Assembly: GCA_003693705.1 (NCBI GenBank)
Contig: RBZT01000234.1
Span: 1 to 64,000 of the forward strand
Reading direction: 5' to 3'
Length of the DNA stretch: 64,000 bases
DNA from: Polymyxa betae
Taxonomy: Eukaryota; Endomyxa; Phytomyxea; Plasmodiophorida; Plasmodiophoridae
Position 1 is the stretch's first letter; every line of letters begins with the position of its first letter. The notes beneath the pieces are model-generated. The model saw only the letters and a program-made list of their open reading frames with translations. It made no database searches and was not told the origin of the DNA. This document shows, piece by piece, positions 1-10,896 of this stretch. A program made the position numbers and the translations under genes.

Positions 1-309
1 GCAGACTCGACTAAACGGGTATTGATGTTGTTGTAGAGAAATCATAGAACAATATCCGTACAATGTAACATTATCGGGCTTATATGAAGAGTGTCGTTAT
101 AGAGAGGGAGGACTGTAGTTTGTAAGTTACTCGGGTCGAAGAGTGGCTCGACCTGATCGACCAGGGTCAACTCGATGACAGAGACGCGACGGACACCGAG
201 TGGACCCCTTGACTCCTGACCCCACTGCCCTCCAAGTTCCAGAGTCATACCAACTCCCCCTTCCACCATCTGCATCTTCTAGGTACTTTGTTACGCTCAG
301 CTAAACAAC
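1..309. other. Left flank, no supported gene
   Basis: A minus-strand open stretch (about 42-275) exists but shows no recognisable motif, signal peptide or splice support. I treat this as intergenic sequence or the edge of a gene outside the window. Confidence 0.4.
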
Positions 310-2284
310 ATGACTCGAGTCATGAGTCGAAAGCGGGCCGTCGTGCTGGCCGCCACCGTATTGGTTGTCGTGCTGCTTCGCAACACATGCGCTACGACCT
401 CCCCGAGCTGTATTCCATGTCGGTATGTAACGTAATTAGAATGGTCATTCCGTAATACTGAGATCATGTTACAAGACGATTAAGGTGCCACAATATGGTC
501 AACGTTTGATTCAGGAATTGAAAGATGATCTTGCTCGTATCGGATCTAATCCAGATCCTCCTACATTTGAGAATACTCTTCTACCACTGGATCCCATTTT
601 TATAAATGGAACTCTGCACGATTTTCTTGTTCAGCTCATATTATTGGCAATGAGATGGATGACAATCGAGCCCTGCTTTTCATACAACTAAAAGACCCAG
701 CTCTGTTCCAGAACACGAGTGTTTATCAGCGTATTCGATCAGTTGTGGATGCGATGTCAGAGCAGGATGAAGAGCACCGATTTGCCTTAGCAGCTGAGGC
801 ACATTTCCGAGATTGCGGCGCCGACCTCAATCAGATCAGTCAGGAACGATTCAATGAGTTGACCAAGGAGCTTAACAAGCAGATTCGTAACTCCAGAATC
901 ATTCCTGATCCGTCTTCGTATCGACGCCTGATCTTGGCACAAACAGAGAGAGTCCAGCTCTCACAACAATATGATAATGTTGCAAATTCAAAAATCTCAC
1001 GGTCATGTGCTGGATCTGTTCAACAAGTTGAATCTACATTGAGTCAATATGCTGATTTATTCAACCAAATTGTAAGGCCGCCCAAACCTTTCACTTTTCA
1101 CCTCGTGATGTTTCTTTTTTCACATTCTCTATTCAGGCTAATGTCAACTTTCATCATGATATCTGACAATCTGATTTAGGATATAATGCATTTTCAAACG
1201 CAGCTAGACCGGAGCTCGTACACCTTTAAAGAATATGCGAATGAAGTCCGAGCTCGACTATTCTCGTTGAACCAGAATCGCTTCCTAATTGAAGACGTTA
1301 TCTGGAAAGGAATCTTCTTCGTTGCCGAACAGCTCTACGGACTACAATTCACTGAGCTCAGCAACATTCCCAAGTTACATCCTCATGTTCGTGTATTCGA
1401 GATACAGGAGGACGATGGCACTAAGCTCGGCCTTCTATTCATGGATCTCAAACGTCGCCCGAACAAAACTCCTAACAAGGACTGCGTAATGCCGTTGATG
1501 ACGAGATCATCCAATCTTCATCTTGATCAAGCTGCCTCCATCATTAATATTGTGCTCCCAGCGGATTCATCTCATATGGATGTTGATCAAGTAATTGATG
1601 CTCTAGGGCTTTGTAGCTAACTAACGAACTCTGTGTTTAGATGAACAGCCTGTTCCATGAATTCGGTCATGCTCTGTTCTCGAACCCGAAATATTCGATA
1701 TTATCAGCGTGCCTCGGCCCTACGGATTGGATTGAGTTTCCATCTTAATTGACTGAGATGTGGGCAATCGATACCCAAGTTCTGCAGCATATTGATCTAC
1801 ATTAACTGAAGAACAAATCTCTCAGATTCAGAATGAATACGTTGTCTTCGATGCGATCACAAAGCTCAAAAATTTACTCAATGGTATTGCTGGGTATCAT
1901 TGGAATCGTATCACTCACGATCCTAGCGATTTCAGTTTGTTTATTGATGAGCTGAGGAGCCAGTACGGTCTCGGATGGATACCTCGGGTGGAAGAGTATC
2001 TGGATCCGCTTGTACTCAGATTCCCGACCGCAGCATTGGCGTATGGATATTCATATTGTTGGGGTATAGCAAGATCTGCACAAGAATGGGTGAAGAATAA
2101 TGGAGGTCTCTGTAGAAAGGTTGGAGATCTTCTACGTAATGAGGTCCTATCAAAGGGTATGTCTGTACCATATCACCTAATGACACAACTCTTTCATCAT
2201 TACGAAAGTCTAATAACCATGATCCCGAATTTGGGCCAGCTCGACGTGCGCCGGTCCCCGACCTCTCAATATTCTTCCGTGTAA
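310..2284 (+). pseudogene. Decayed M3-family metallopeptidase (oligopeptidase / dipeptidyl carboxypeptidase type)
   Basis: The family consists of zinc oligopeptidases with an HExxH site. Visible here are an N-terminal hydrophobic stretch (ATG at 310, membrane anchor or signal peptide), the PPTFENTLLPL segment typical of M3 N-termini (~565), the active-site block FHEFGHALFS (~1652) reached after a GT-AG intron ending at 1640, the following DWIEFPS block (~1727), and a C-terminal tyrosine-rich stretch (YGYSYCWG). Lesions: a TAA directly after FPS (1746) where the family has Gln, an apparent 1-base frameshift near 1795-1802, and a frame break near 620-655. The usual C-terminal GRxP region was not found. 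The stop is a CAA-to-TAA type change, so an assembly error or recoding is possible, but several lesions favour a pseudogene. An intact M3 paralogue lies on the other strand at 7.4-10.2 kb. Confidence 0.65.
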
Positions 2285-2460
2285 AGTACAATAAAATCCG
2301 TTTGTTATTGATGGAAGCCCCGTCTCCGCCATGGTATTACGATGTCAACCTCTGGAAAACAAACGTGTTTCCCGTGGATGAAACTCGCGTCCCCTCCATG
2401 ACGCGATCCCCTTACAGCAAGTAACTCCGTGACCAGCGACAGCCTCAATATGATGTGGGT

Positions 2461-2577
2461 TGATATAAGCGGGAAGTCGTTCCAGCCGCCGGCGGCTGGG
2501 AGGCCACGCAGCCTCCGGCCGGTCCTTCATAGTCTGTGACTGATTGAGGGGAGGCTGGAGCAGCCTTCTAGCCTGCC
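2461..2577 (+). repeat. Left terminal inverted repeat
   Basis: It contains a perfect palindrome, CAGCCGCCGGCGGCTG, followed by ggaggccacgcagcctccgg, which is itself foldable. Compared with the right copy it differs by a few substitutions and a small insertion near 2530. Confidence 0.75.
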
Positions 2578-3031
2578 ACAATAAGAGCTTGTATCGGCAA
2601 CGTTTCTGTAATAGATATTTTCAAGCTTTATTTTTAGACGGCAGCGTGATTCTAAGATGTTTTATTAATTCGATTATCGTCCATGATGCAGCCCGGTCTC
2701 TGTCTGACTATAATCACGACAACTTGTCGTTGATTGACGAGGACGACCACTTTGAAAATAATGATATGAAAGCTTTGCCTGGGTCTTGTGAATCAGTACG
2801 AAACAATTCGCCACCATGCTCCGGATCAGATGAGTGAGATACGAAATCACTGAGGCAATAAAATCCCAGGAACTTTTTACGTTCGATTCAGGTGAAGCTC
2901 TGCCCTTTGACAAATCTCATCNNGATGCTCGAAGTGGTTAAACGGACATTCTCTGACCAAAGTGTTTGGGTTGCCAGAAACACCAAGAATTTTTCACAAG
3001 TATAGTTCAGTAATCGATTACAATTCGATGA

Positions 3032-3391
3032 TCAGAAGAGGCTATTTCTATTGTACGTTCGGATTGCCGTAGAAATCCTAAATCCTCTGTATCATCCGCA
3101 GATACCAGATCCGCGAATTTTGCGATGCTGTGGTCATCGATGGCATTAAATGGATGCAATCCATACAGAATGACATGCATTGCCAATACTCTTATCAATT
3201 CGTTAGGCATATCTGTTATCGGCAGTTACTCGCACGCTCGATCGAAGGAATCTAATATTATCATCACAGCAATGAGATCTTTGACACATAAGATCTCAGC
3301 TCTTATGGAATGCAAGACTTGCCGTTTTCATGGTCTCGTTTCTACAAAAAATCACCGCTCTGGAGCAAAGTGTCCATTTTATAGATCATGA
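3032..3391 (+). CDS. Open stretch inside the inverted-repeat element, unknown product
   Basis: About 119 codons are open, with the first ATG at 3125. The C-terminal part has a possible zinc-binding spacing: C-x2-C-x2-H, then H-x5-C. No transposase catalytic motif can be recognised. It may be the decayed C-terminus of an element protein or chance. The upstream boundary is a TGA at 3029. Confidence 0.25.
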   Translation, partial: SEEAISIVRSDCRRNPKSSVSSADTRSANFAMLWSSMALNGCNPYRMTCIANTLINSLGISVIGSYSHARSKESNIIITAMRSLTHKISALMECKTCRFHGLVSTKNHRSGAKCPFYRS

Positions 3392-3445
3392 ATACAGATT
3401 TAAAATTGGTGGGCAGGCGAAAGGCGAGGGCAAGAAATATGAGGT

Positions 3446-3556
3446 TGGGAGGGTAGGAGGCTGCTCCAGCCTCCCTCAATCAGTCATATGAAGGATCGGC
3501 CGGAGGTTGCGTGGCCTCCCAGCCGCCGGCGGCTGGAACGACTTCCCGTGATATAA
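3446..3556 (-). repeat. Right terminal inverted repeat
   Basis: Reverse complement of the left copy, including the CAGCCGCCGGCGGCTG palindrome and the outer cgggaagtcg end. Adjacent outer bases are atatcac here and atataag at the left end, so no clean target-site duplication is obvious. Confidence 0.75.
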
Positions 3557-3652
3557 GGATGTATGATGTCATGACCCTGAGAACGTATCGATGACAGTCG
3601 AGTCTGATAATGAGTTTATTCCGTATATTGAATGTTGTATGATGATATGTAG

Positions 3653-4155
3653 TTAGAAATGTGTATGAAGAGGGGGTGGTTTTAATCCGAAATGAAATCT
3701 GTCATCCATCATATCATCATGATCTTGAACATCATGCCCATGATCATGGAAATTATTCGTCATAGATTGTTGACCTATATAATACAACATGGGTCAGGGC
3801 GTACTGGTCCCCAACACTACCCACATCCTCTCATACCATTGATATTGAGATTCTTGGTAGTCACCGTGGTATCCTGATCCGAATGCTCCTCAGCTGAACG
3901 ATGCGAATCCTGCCAACGGGTCAGACCCCCCGGACCCCAACATTCCCTGCCCCCTCAGCCCAGCGGGCCAGTACGTACCGAGTCCCGATCCACGTTACCA
4001 GCAAGAACATGATGATGGTCGTGGTCGATGATAGGATCGTCCAGCAGGTGGCCGTGATCGAAGAACTCCGCCCGGGCCGGCACGACCAGCATCAGCAGGA
4101 TCGTCAGCAGGGTGGTGGCCAGTACGACCGGGTACGACATCGTCCACTTCATCAT
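3653..4155 (-). CDS. Small secreted His/Asp-rich protein
   Basis: Three exons, read as 4155-3979, 3909-3837 and 3774-3653, join in consistent phases (0, then 1) and give 123 residues. The N-terminus MMKWTMSYPVVLATTLL... is a clear signal peptide ending near ARA-EFF. The mature part has repeated acidic/histidine clusters: DHGH near its start, DHDHHH, then HDHGHDV, DHDDMMDD and a final LHTHF in the last exon. Finding the same DHGH idiom in exons 1 and 3 supports the splicing. The family is not recognised; the composition suggests binding of divalent metal outside the cell, which is inference. The alternative first acceptor would give a shorter product. Confidence 0.6.
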
Positions 4156-4239
4156 GTCAGGAACAAGATTGCTATGAGGGTTTTAGGGCTAGTACATCCA
4201 GAAAGCCGGATCCGCACCGGAAGCCGTGAGTCATCATGA

Positions 4240-4472
4240 TACGTTACCGATGGGGGCCAGCACTGCCGGCAGATTCCGGTGGAAATTGAGGAGCAGTACG
4301 GCCTATATACATAGAGCGTAGGCGCCGATCTTCCTATCTCGGGCTGCGAGTAGATAGGATGATGTTACACGATTTGAGAGCCATGAGCCAGTGAAACCCT
4401 AAACCCTAAAACCCAGAGAACCAAATACCAGTCTGAGAATCAAAACATTTTATTGTGTGCAGTGCCATTTCA
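4240..4472. repeat. Spacer with interstitial telomere-type repeat
   Basis: Positions 4394-4414 carry AAACCCTAAACCCTAAAACCC, about three units of the plant-type telomere repeat. It lies ~240 bp upstream of the minus-strand secreted-protein start, and a further single ttttagggc unit sits near 4177. No gene is seen here. Confidence 0.6.
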
Positions 4473-5480
4473 TCATCGGATTTTGGAATTGCTGATCGGG
4501 AACCCAGCGGCATTACGATCAAGAAACTCGGAGTCCGGAGTCCCGGCTGCTAGTTGAGTGGACAGTACGACCTCCATCACCTCCCGGATAAAATCACGAT
4601 TGTGTTGATGGTGATTATTGTCAAGTAAGTCCTTGACGGTCTCCGATCCGGACCCGATCTCACGATTGCTCCAGGCCCATAACGCCCAGTAATGACGCCA
4701 TATGCCCCGGGCGGGGTCGTGCTGGTCCTTGGGATCCGCCCAGGCCTTGAGATAGTCCGCGTAATACACACAACGTCGATGCAGATTATCCGGCACCATG
4801 CGATACGTCGAGGACCAGTACGACAAGGCATCCAACACATCCGGCATCGTCTTCGCCCGAAACGGAATCGCATCGTCCCCGACCTCGATTCGGGCGCGGA
4901 CCACTTCGTACCCGCCCCGCTGCCCGTCGTCCGCGTAACGTCGCGCCGCAAATTCCAGGGCGTCGCCCAGCTGCTGATGACGATCGGCGACCAGGGCGAG
5001 AACGTCGCCGAGGCCGGGTCGCCGCGCCACGCGCCGCACCATCTCGGCCGCGTCGTACTGGCCGACGCGATCCAGGACGATCCGGAACAAGCGGGTCTTG
5101 GCGGCGACGTCAACGAACTCGCAATCGACGATGTTGAAGAGAGCAGCGACGGGTAGAGGCGTCTGACATCGATCCAGATAGGAGAGATAAAAGTCGAAAT
5201 GGACCGTGTTCAGAGCTCCAATTCCAATATCCGAATCATAGACCAGGAGCTGGGCGGAGACGTACCCGTCCAGACATTGGAGATCTCCAGCACGAGCTGC
5301 AGTCAGTAGGGGCGGTACGGCGGTAATGCGTGGCCGAAGGACACCGTCGTCGATGACGGCGCTGATCGGTTGATGATGATGATGGAGGCCCAGAAGGTGA
5401 CCGAGTTTCAGGACGGTCTTCATTAGGTTTAGGAATGTAGTTAAGAGATTGGAAATGGGACGGGCGTCGTTGGTTGCCAT
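4473..5480 (-). CDS. Orphan protein, 335 residues
   Basis: A single uninterrupted reading frame starts at ATG 5480 and stops at 4473. No signal peptide is seen. The N-terminus is hydrophobic/His-rich (LGLHHHH near residue 35). The middle part is rich in Ala/Asp/Arg short helices (LLTAARAGDLQCL, DRVGQYDAAEMVRRVARR) that look like an alpha-helical repeat, loosely ankyrin-like at the start. The C-terminal half has a Trp-rich stretch (IWRHYWALWAWSNRE). I do not recognise the family. The GC-rich codon use differs from the AT-richer neighbours and the gene contains two CCAGTACG octamers, as does the surrounding block. Confidence 0.6.
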   Translation of the reverse strand: MATNDARPISNLLTTFLNLMKTVLKLGHLLGLHHHHQPISAVIDDGVLRPRITAVPPLLTAARAGDLQCLDGYVSAQLLVYDSDIGIGALNTVHFDFYLSYLDRCQTPLPVAALFNIVDCEFVDVAAKTRLFRIVLDRVGQYDAAEMVRRVARRPGLGDVLALVADRHQQLGDALEFAARRYADDGQRGGYEVVRARIEVGDDAIPFRAKTMPDVLDALSYWSSTYRMVPDNLHRRCVYYADYLKAWADPKDQHDPARGIWRHYWALWAWSNREIGSGSETVKDLLDNNHHQHNRDFIREVMEVVLSTQLAAGTPDSEFLDRNAAGFPISNSKIR

Positions 5481-5879
5481 GATGATATCTCTGCTTCCGA
5501 ACTGGGATCACACGGACCTGATCAATCGCTGTGATGAGATCAATGACCCCAAAACTTGTATGAATAATTCCGCTGCCAGACGTTGTTGAGAACAAGAACA
5601 GCTATAGGTCAATGACCGCCTCTGTTCGGTTTTATAATCTGATAGCATCAGAAGAGTGTTAAAATGGAGCCTTTCACGCTTTAACAGTTTATAATAGATC
5701 ATTTGCGGTTAAATTCATTTCACATTGTCGGTTTTCACGAATTTGGTGTATCTAAAGTACTTATCAGGTGTTCTCCGTCTTCGCTCTGTTTATTTTTGAC
5801 ACAGATTTGTCAGGTTTCCGAGATCTTCCACACCTTGATCTAATCACTACTGCAATCAACAACGAATCGTCGCTTTGGA

Positions 5880-6411
5880 CTTTGTCTCGCGTTATCTCAA
5901 TAAACCACAACTAGCTCACTGTACAGCGGCAGGGCCATCACCGAGCCTGTTGTGACAGTCCGCCGCCTCGGACGTGCTGGCCCGCTCCATGACGGCCGCG
6001 GCCCAGACCACGTCCAGTGCCGGTTCGAGAACGAACGTTCCCGCTGTTCGATCACGATCTCAACTGCATCTGGCGCAGAACCATTGAATCCATGCCGGTC
6101 GTACTGGTGATGGGGATGGCGCGGGGTGGTGCTGGCCCCGATGCGTGCTCGAATGTGCCGTTCGGCGACGACGCCCTTCTGGCTCAGCCCAAATGACAGA
6201 CGTCAGATTTGTGGATGTCGACCTGCATATTCGAACTGAAGACCGCCATTCGATCGTGGTTCCGGATTCGGGACGAATTCCGGGACCGGAGCCAGTACGA
6301 CCGGCTCGAGCTGGAGATCCGCCGGACACAATGATGCGATACAGTTCTATGATCGACGTTGGTGTTCGTTTGCAGGCGGATCTCTGCCCGGAAGAGACAA
6401 AGATGTTCTAA
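5880..6411 (+). other. GC-rich block with coding-like but broken frames
   Basis: Two plus-strand frames look protein-like. One contains SMPVVLVMGMARGGAG (near 6090); the other is a charged stretch containing RIRDEFRDRSQYDRLELEIR (near 6262-6320). Neither has a clear start or splice sites, and stops separate them. Two CCAGTACG octamers lie at 6100 and 6292. It may be a decayed relative of the accessory genes just to the left, or a gene whose exons I could not join. Confidence 0.3.
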
Positions 6412-7439
6412 GATGGACCAATGTGACCGGAGATGGAATGGTCGCGATCTCCTTTAATATGGTTGACGGGTTCAATGGGCCTTTCAGCACGTCCTACGAA
6501 TTGACGCTGAGCGATTTCCGTGCTGACGACAACAAGGAATCGATGAAACGATCGATTTGAAGCTTATTCGGTTTGTTGGTGATCAAGCTTGTACACTTGA
6601 ACATAAAGTAGAATAAAGAAAGATATATCATAGAGCTGTGTGTGTAGTTGTTCGAGAGAGCTTTAATCAATAATCTGCATGTTGCAAGTTCTGCATGGAA
6701 AATCTCACATCTAATCGCTGTTGTCATGAATCCCGTAGTTTTGTTCTGCTGAATCATAATATAGGATTTAACAAGAGCTTCATTATCTCGATATGACTTT
6801 CCTGTGGCATGTCAATATCGGCCAATGCCACTCATTTATAAATCGAGTAATAAAATGTATTCACAAAACCAACTTTTCCAGGCTGTTGAAATAGCATCGC
6901 ATCTAGTGAGAATCAGTATGAGTAAGAAGCTTAATACATTTCTTGATTGTTAGAAAGCAAGTTCGTCCGAGCTCGCTGCCATGTCAGCGATCATATTTTT
7001 CACACCCAACTTCGCTTTCCATAAAGTCTCGTTGATACCTCCGGCAGTCATCCCAGCCATGAACCTTTTCTGTGACCGCAATACGTTGCGGCATGTTGAA
7101 TTATTCAGCCGACAGCTTCAATTAGATTTGTGCTCACCATTGCTGGGCTCTCGCATGCAGGATACTGTACAGTGATTGCAGCGATAGTCAAGATAAAGCG
7201 TCAAACTCTTTCTCCAAGAAAATTGACATCATTTAAGCAGCAGTGCTTCTAGTCGTTTATGGACCCAGTATTAATTTAACACATGAGAGATGCATCTGTG
7301 TGATGAAGGCTGTGTAGGTTTAGGACTTCCCATCCTATTTGCCAGACCAAAATCCAGCCGTTCGAGTCAGACAGCCCCAGTTATTTGCTGATTCGTCAGT
7401 TGGGATCCATTGTTGATTTAACATCTGCCTGCCTGCACA
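6412..7439. other. AT-rich intergenic stretch, nothing recognised
   Basis: Short open frames only, on both strands, without motifs. It lies downstream of the mitochondrial peptidase gene. Confidence 0.5.
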
Positions 7440-10187
7440 TCACGCAGACATTTGTTCGCATTCGTATCGAATGAAAGCGTCAACAGATGGCTGAGGAGCT
7501 GCATCCAGCAGGTTGTTGAGAATATCCCTTGGACTTCGACTAAGTCCCGGCGCTAAGAACCGCTCTCGAAATCTACGTCCAGCAATTGGCGACATTGGAT
7601 CCGACTGGAAAAACTCTTTCCATATGTGCGACGATATTAATCGAGAGTATAGATAGCTGTTCAAAAGTCAGATATGGAATAACTAAGACCGGAATGGCTT
7701 TGATACAACACGCTGACGGCGATTATATCAAAACTGTACCTGTAATAGGTAGCACCATAACCACAAAAGTGAGAAAACGTTGTGTAAGGGTGTGTTCCCT
7801 CAACAAATTGATACGACATGTGATTGTTCTGGATCTCTGACCACACGCGTGTCAATTCTGAAACATGTTAAAGCGAAATAGCAACAAAGCTCTAGCCTGT
7901 TAGTACCTGGTATGGTGTCCGAGCGTCCAAATAAACGTTGGTCCATCAAGGCATACGTAACTTGGGTTTGTGTTTCAAGAGCAAAAAACATATTCCTAGA
8001 GGCCTGCAATTTCTCCAAATACGGTCGCATAGCACCATGACTTTGCCCTGACGCAAGAGTTAGAGCAATCCCGGATCAAGTATGAAACATCTACCTGTTA
8101 TCACCGATAAGATTCGGTAATCCCAGATGAAGTGTTCTAACAAATGCGAAGCAATTTCGACGAAATCACTTGGTCCCCTTGTGCCGGCCAAGTGCTTTTA
8201 ACGTTGTTAAAAATTTCTTTTCAGTTCAAAGAGCCAGAGCGTACAGAGTAATTCGAGTCTGACAGAAACAAATGTAGGGCGTGGCCAAGCTCGTGAAACA
8301 GAGTAACGCATTCGGAATGCCGAAGACAACGATTGCTAGGATTGAAACTGCAGATAATCACTGCAGATGGGATGACCCTATATATCAAACAGTATCAACT
8401 AAAATAGATTTCTGATTCAAATGAATTTATACTGCCCTGGAGAAGGATTTTGGACAGTGAACTGGGCAGGAGCTGAGAGCTTGTCTGGTCGTGCATAAAG
8501 ATCGAGATAGAGAGTCCCAACATGATTCGCATTGTAGTCCAATACTAGGAACTTTTGTAACTGATTCTTGAATGAATCCGACTCGACATTGTTTAAAGGG
8601 CATCGTTTGATTTGTATTCCGAACAGGTTCGTTATGATTGCATTGAACCCAGAAAGCAACTTATCTGCTTGGCAATAAGAATATTAAACTGAGTGCAAAG
8701 AAAGAAATCGAATGAAACGAACGATGTGTAAATCTATTAAATTTACCTAAAGGAATAGCAGGGATCTGGGCGAAGCTTAGTCCCATTTGACGGCGAATTT
8801 GGGTGGTATAAAAGGGTACGTCCCATGCATCAATAGGCGCCTCTCGGGATCCGTTCCTTGCAAACTGTAAAGCCTTGATCTCAGTGCTTGCTTTTGATCG
8901 GACGCGAGCGGATATTTCATTCAGAAAACTAAAAACTCGAGACGATTTCTGCATTAGCATTGATGATCTGTTATGCATTCAGCCATCAACACATACACAT
9001 GCCGAAAACACCAGTAAAAAAATTAAAAAGAAAACTTACAGTTTCAGATCGGCATAACAAGAATATCCCAGCATTTTACTATATTCTTTCCTCGATTTCA
9101 CTAATGAGTCAAGCACATTCAAGTTATCCTTAGCTTGAGAATGAACCTGCATATAGATCGCTCTGCGAGTAAGAGGATCTGTGCAGTGGGAAAGAAGAAT
9201 ATCTGAATTCGAAGGTGACAAAAGTACATAATCGCCCTATGAATCGATTGATTTTGAGAACATTGGTGTCGCTGGTCAAACCAACCATATGAAGAATATT
9301 GTGAACATACGAAGGCAGATGCCTTTTATGAACTCCAACAGGGTTGTCGAAAGATGGATTGAGAATATTGCGATGAAACCCAGTTTCCAATTTGGCGATT
9401 TGAAACGAGAGATCGGAGAGCCGAGTTTGGGTCTCGGAGGACAGCCCAATCCCGCTATGTTTCATATCGAGAATCAAAGTCGAGACCATCTGCTTCTGCT
9501 CTGGACTCAAAAAATCAAAAATTGATTTTTGAATCCTATCATGCGAATTTAGATGAATGACCATCAGTCGATTGCTGCATACTGGTCAAGGCAGGTGTAG
9601 ATTTTTGGATGGGAATTCAACTCGACCATAAAAGTAGACATCCGTTCATGAGCGATCTGGCCCTCCTTTCGCCAGGTCTCTGAATTTCTTAGTTCGACGT
9701 CCAATCAAGCGAAATTCGACATACCTTGAGGATGTACATGACGAATGAGTTCAGAAGCATCCAAAACACAGCAGCATTCATCCGAGATTTGATCTACTAA
9801 TCGAAGCGATTCTAAGGAGCTGGTAATGGAATCAGAAAATCTTCAAGAATAAACAATGAAAATGCAGGCACTAGGAAATCAATCTATAATTGCTTAGAGA
9901 AGCAAAATAAAGCGACTCCAAGCACAATCAAATAGAAAATCTCAAAACCGAGCAACCAATCGACAATTTATTTGAATATTGACATACTGCTGTGTTAGCG
10001 GCAATAGATCGATCAGAGATCTGCATTGGCTTATCGATTCATTAACCAAATCGCGAAACGCGGCTGGATGGTCTAACCCAGGGACCCCAAACAAACCCGG
10101 GCGTATCGCCAGCGAGGGTTGCCTTGCCCTTGCCGACGACGAAAGCACAGCCGCCCCCGACAGCCGGCGCCATACATCAAAAAGCAT
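7440..10187 (-). CDS. MIPEP: Mitochondrial intermediate peptidase (M3A)
   Basis: This zinc endopeptidase of the mitochondrial matrix removes an N-terminal octapeptide from imported precursors. ATG at 10187 opens an Arg/Ser/Ala-rich presequence followed by GLFGVPGLDHP, the signature start of the mature enzyme. Later exons give the family segment around LSFQIAKLET (9400s), YSCYADLKL (9060) and the active-site block TLFHELGHALH (~8290), with the second half around LFGIQIKRCP and the C-terminal SRLISSHIWKEFF followed by GRRFRERFL. The stop is the TGA at 7440. At least eight small exons are separated by short introns; individual boundaries were not all fixed. The order and content match full-length family members, so the gene looks intact. 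Confidence 0.9.
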
Positions 10188-10248
10188 GAGCGGGTAACCC
10201 AATGAGTCTGTGACGAGAGAGAGGTACCGTGATTGAACGAAGGCTCAC

Positions 10249-10636
10249 GGTTAGGCCCTATCTGGACCCCATGACCCCAACAAGTCTTTATACCCTTATA
10301 TGTGCTCTCTCACTTTACTTGAAGAATTCTCACTTGGCAATCGCTCTCTTCTCCTCTATACAATGTATCTTGGTTAGGCCCCATCTGGACCCCATGACCC
10401 CAACTCTCAATGCCAAGTCTTTATACCCCTATATGGCTCTCTCTTTACTTAAAGAGTCCTCACTTGGCAATTGCTCTCTTCTTCTCTATAAATTGTATCT
10501 TGGTTAGGCACCATCTGAACCCCATGACCCCAACTCTCAAGGCCAAGTCCTAAACCCCTATATGGCTCTCTCCTTTACTCTAAAGAGTCCTCACTTGGCA
10601 ATTGCTCTCTTCTTCTCCTCTATACATTGTATATTG
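10249..10636 (+). repeat. Three tandem ~125-135 bp repeats
   Basis: Copies begin at 10249, 10372 and 10502, each opening with ggttaggc(c/a)c(t/c)atctg and continuing through gaccccatgaccccaac, a TATATG(G) stretch with ctctctc, and cacttggcaat. The units are ~75-90% alike by eye and diverge mainly by small indels. They lie between the divergent starts of the peptidase (10187, minus) and the LRR gene (10897, plus), so they occupy a shared promoter region. Confidence 0.8.
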
Positions 10637-10896
10637 GACGGCGGTTTGCCAGTCCTCCTAGCGCTGGCAATACAGAACAAGATGCCGGATGTCGAGATCA
10701 GCAGCTGTGGAATCTAGCCGGCGTCTTCTTTCAGACGATCGCGATGCATTCTCCTGTAACTGACTAATTAGTGTATTCCGAGAATATGTCAAGCTTCTCT
10801 GTTGTTTTTTTGCAGATATTCTCAATCGGATCGATTCCCTGATCTATTAGAAATATCTGTCATCATATATATGGCCGTTCTGTTGACATATCGATT

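Larger units (their letters stand above)
2461..3556. mobile_element. Putative non-autonomous DNA element with ~110 bp inverted repeats
   Basis: The segment is bounded by two long, nearly identical inverted copies (2461-2577 and 3446-3556). The outer ends read cgggaagtcgttccagcc in mirrored orientation and the inner ends share ggctggagcagcct. The interior (~870 bp) is AT-richer than the ends and carries a 360 bp open stretch but no recognisable transposase. Two N characters at 2922-2923 mark an unresolved assembly point. This is the structure of a MITE or a foldback element; the family is unknown. It abuts the decayed peptidase, which may have been damaged by it. Confidence 0.65.

Noticed and set aside
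42-275. Minus-strand 77-codon open frame at the left edge
   Set aside because: No motif, no leader and no splice continuity; probably chance.
3901-4239. Plus-strand 112-codon frame over the secreted His-rich gene
   Set aside because: The minus frame has a textbook signal peptide and consistent introns; the plus frame lacks features.
4481-5113. Second minus-strand frame within the orphan gene
   Set aside because: High-GC shadow of the 335-residue frame; Ser/Arg/Trp-biased composition typical of an off-frame read.
10229-10507. Open frame across the tandem repeats
   Set aside because: It simply reads through the repeat units; composition follows the repeat and no leader or domain is present.
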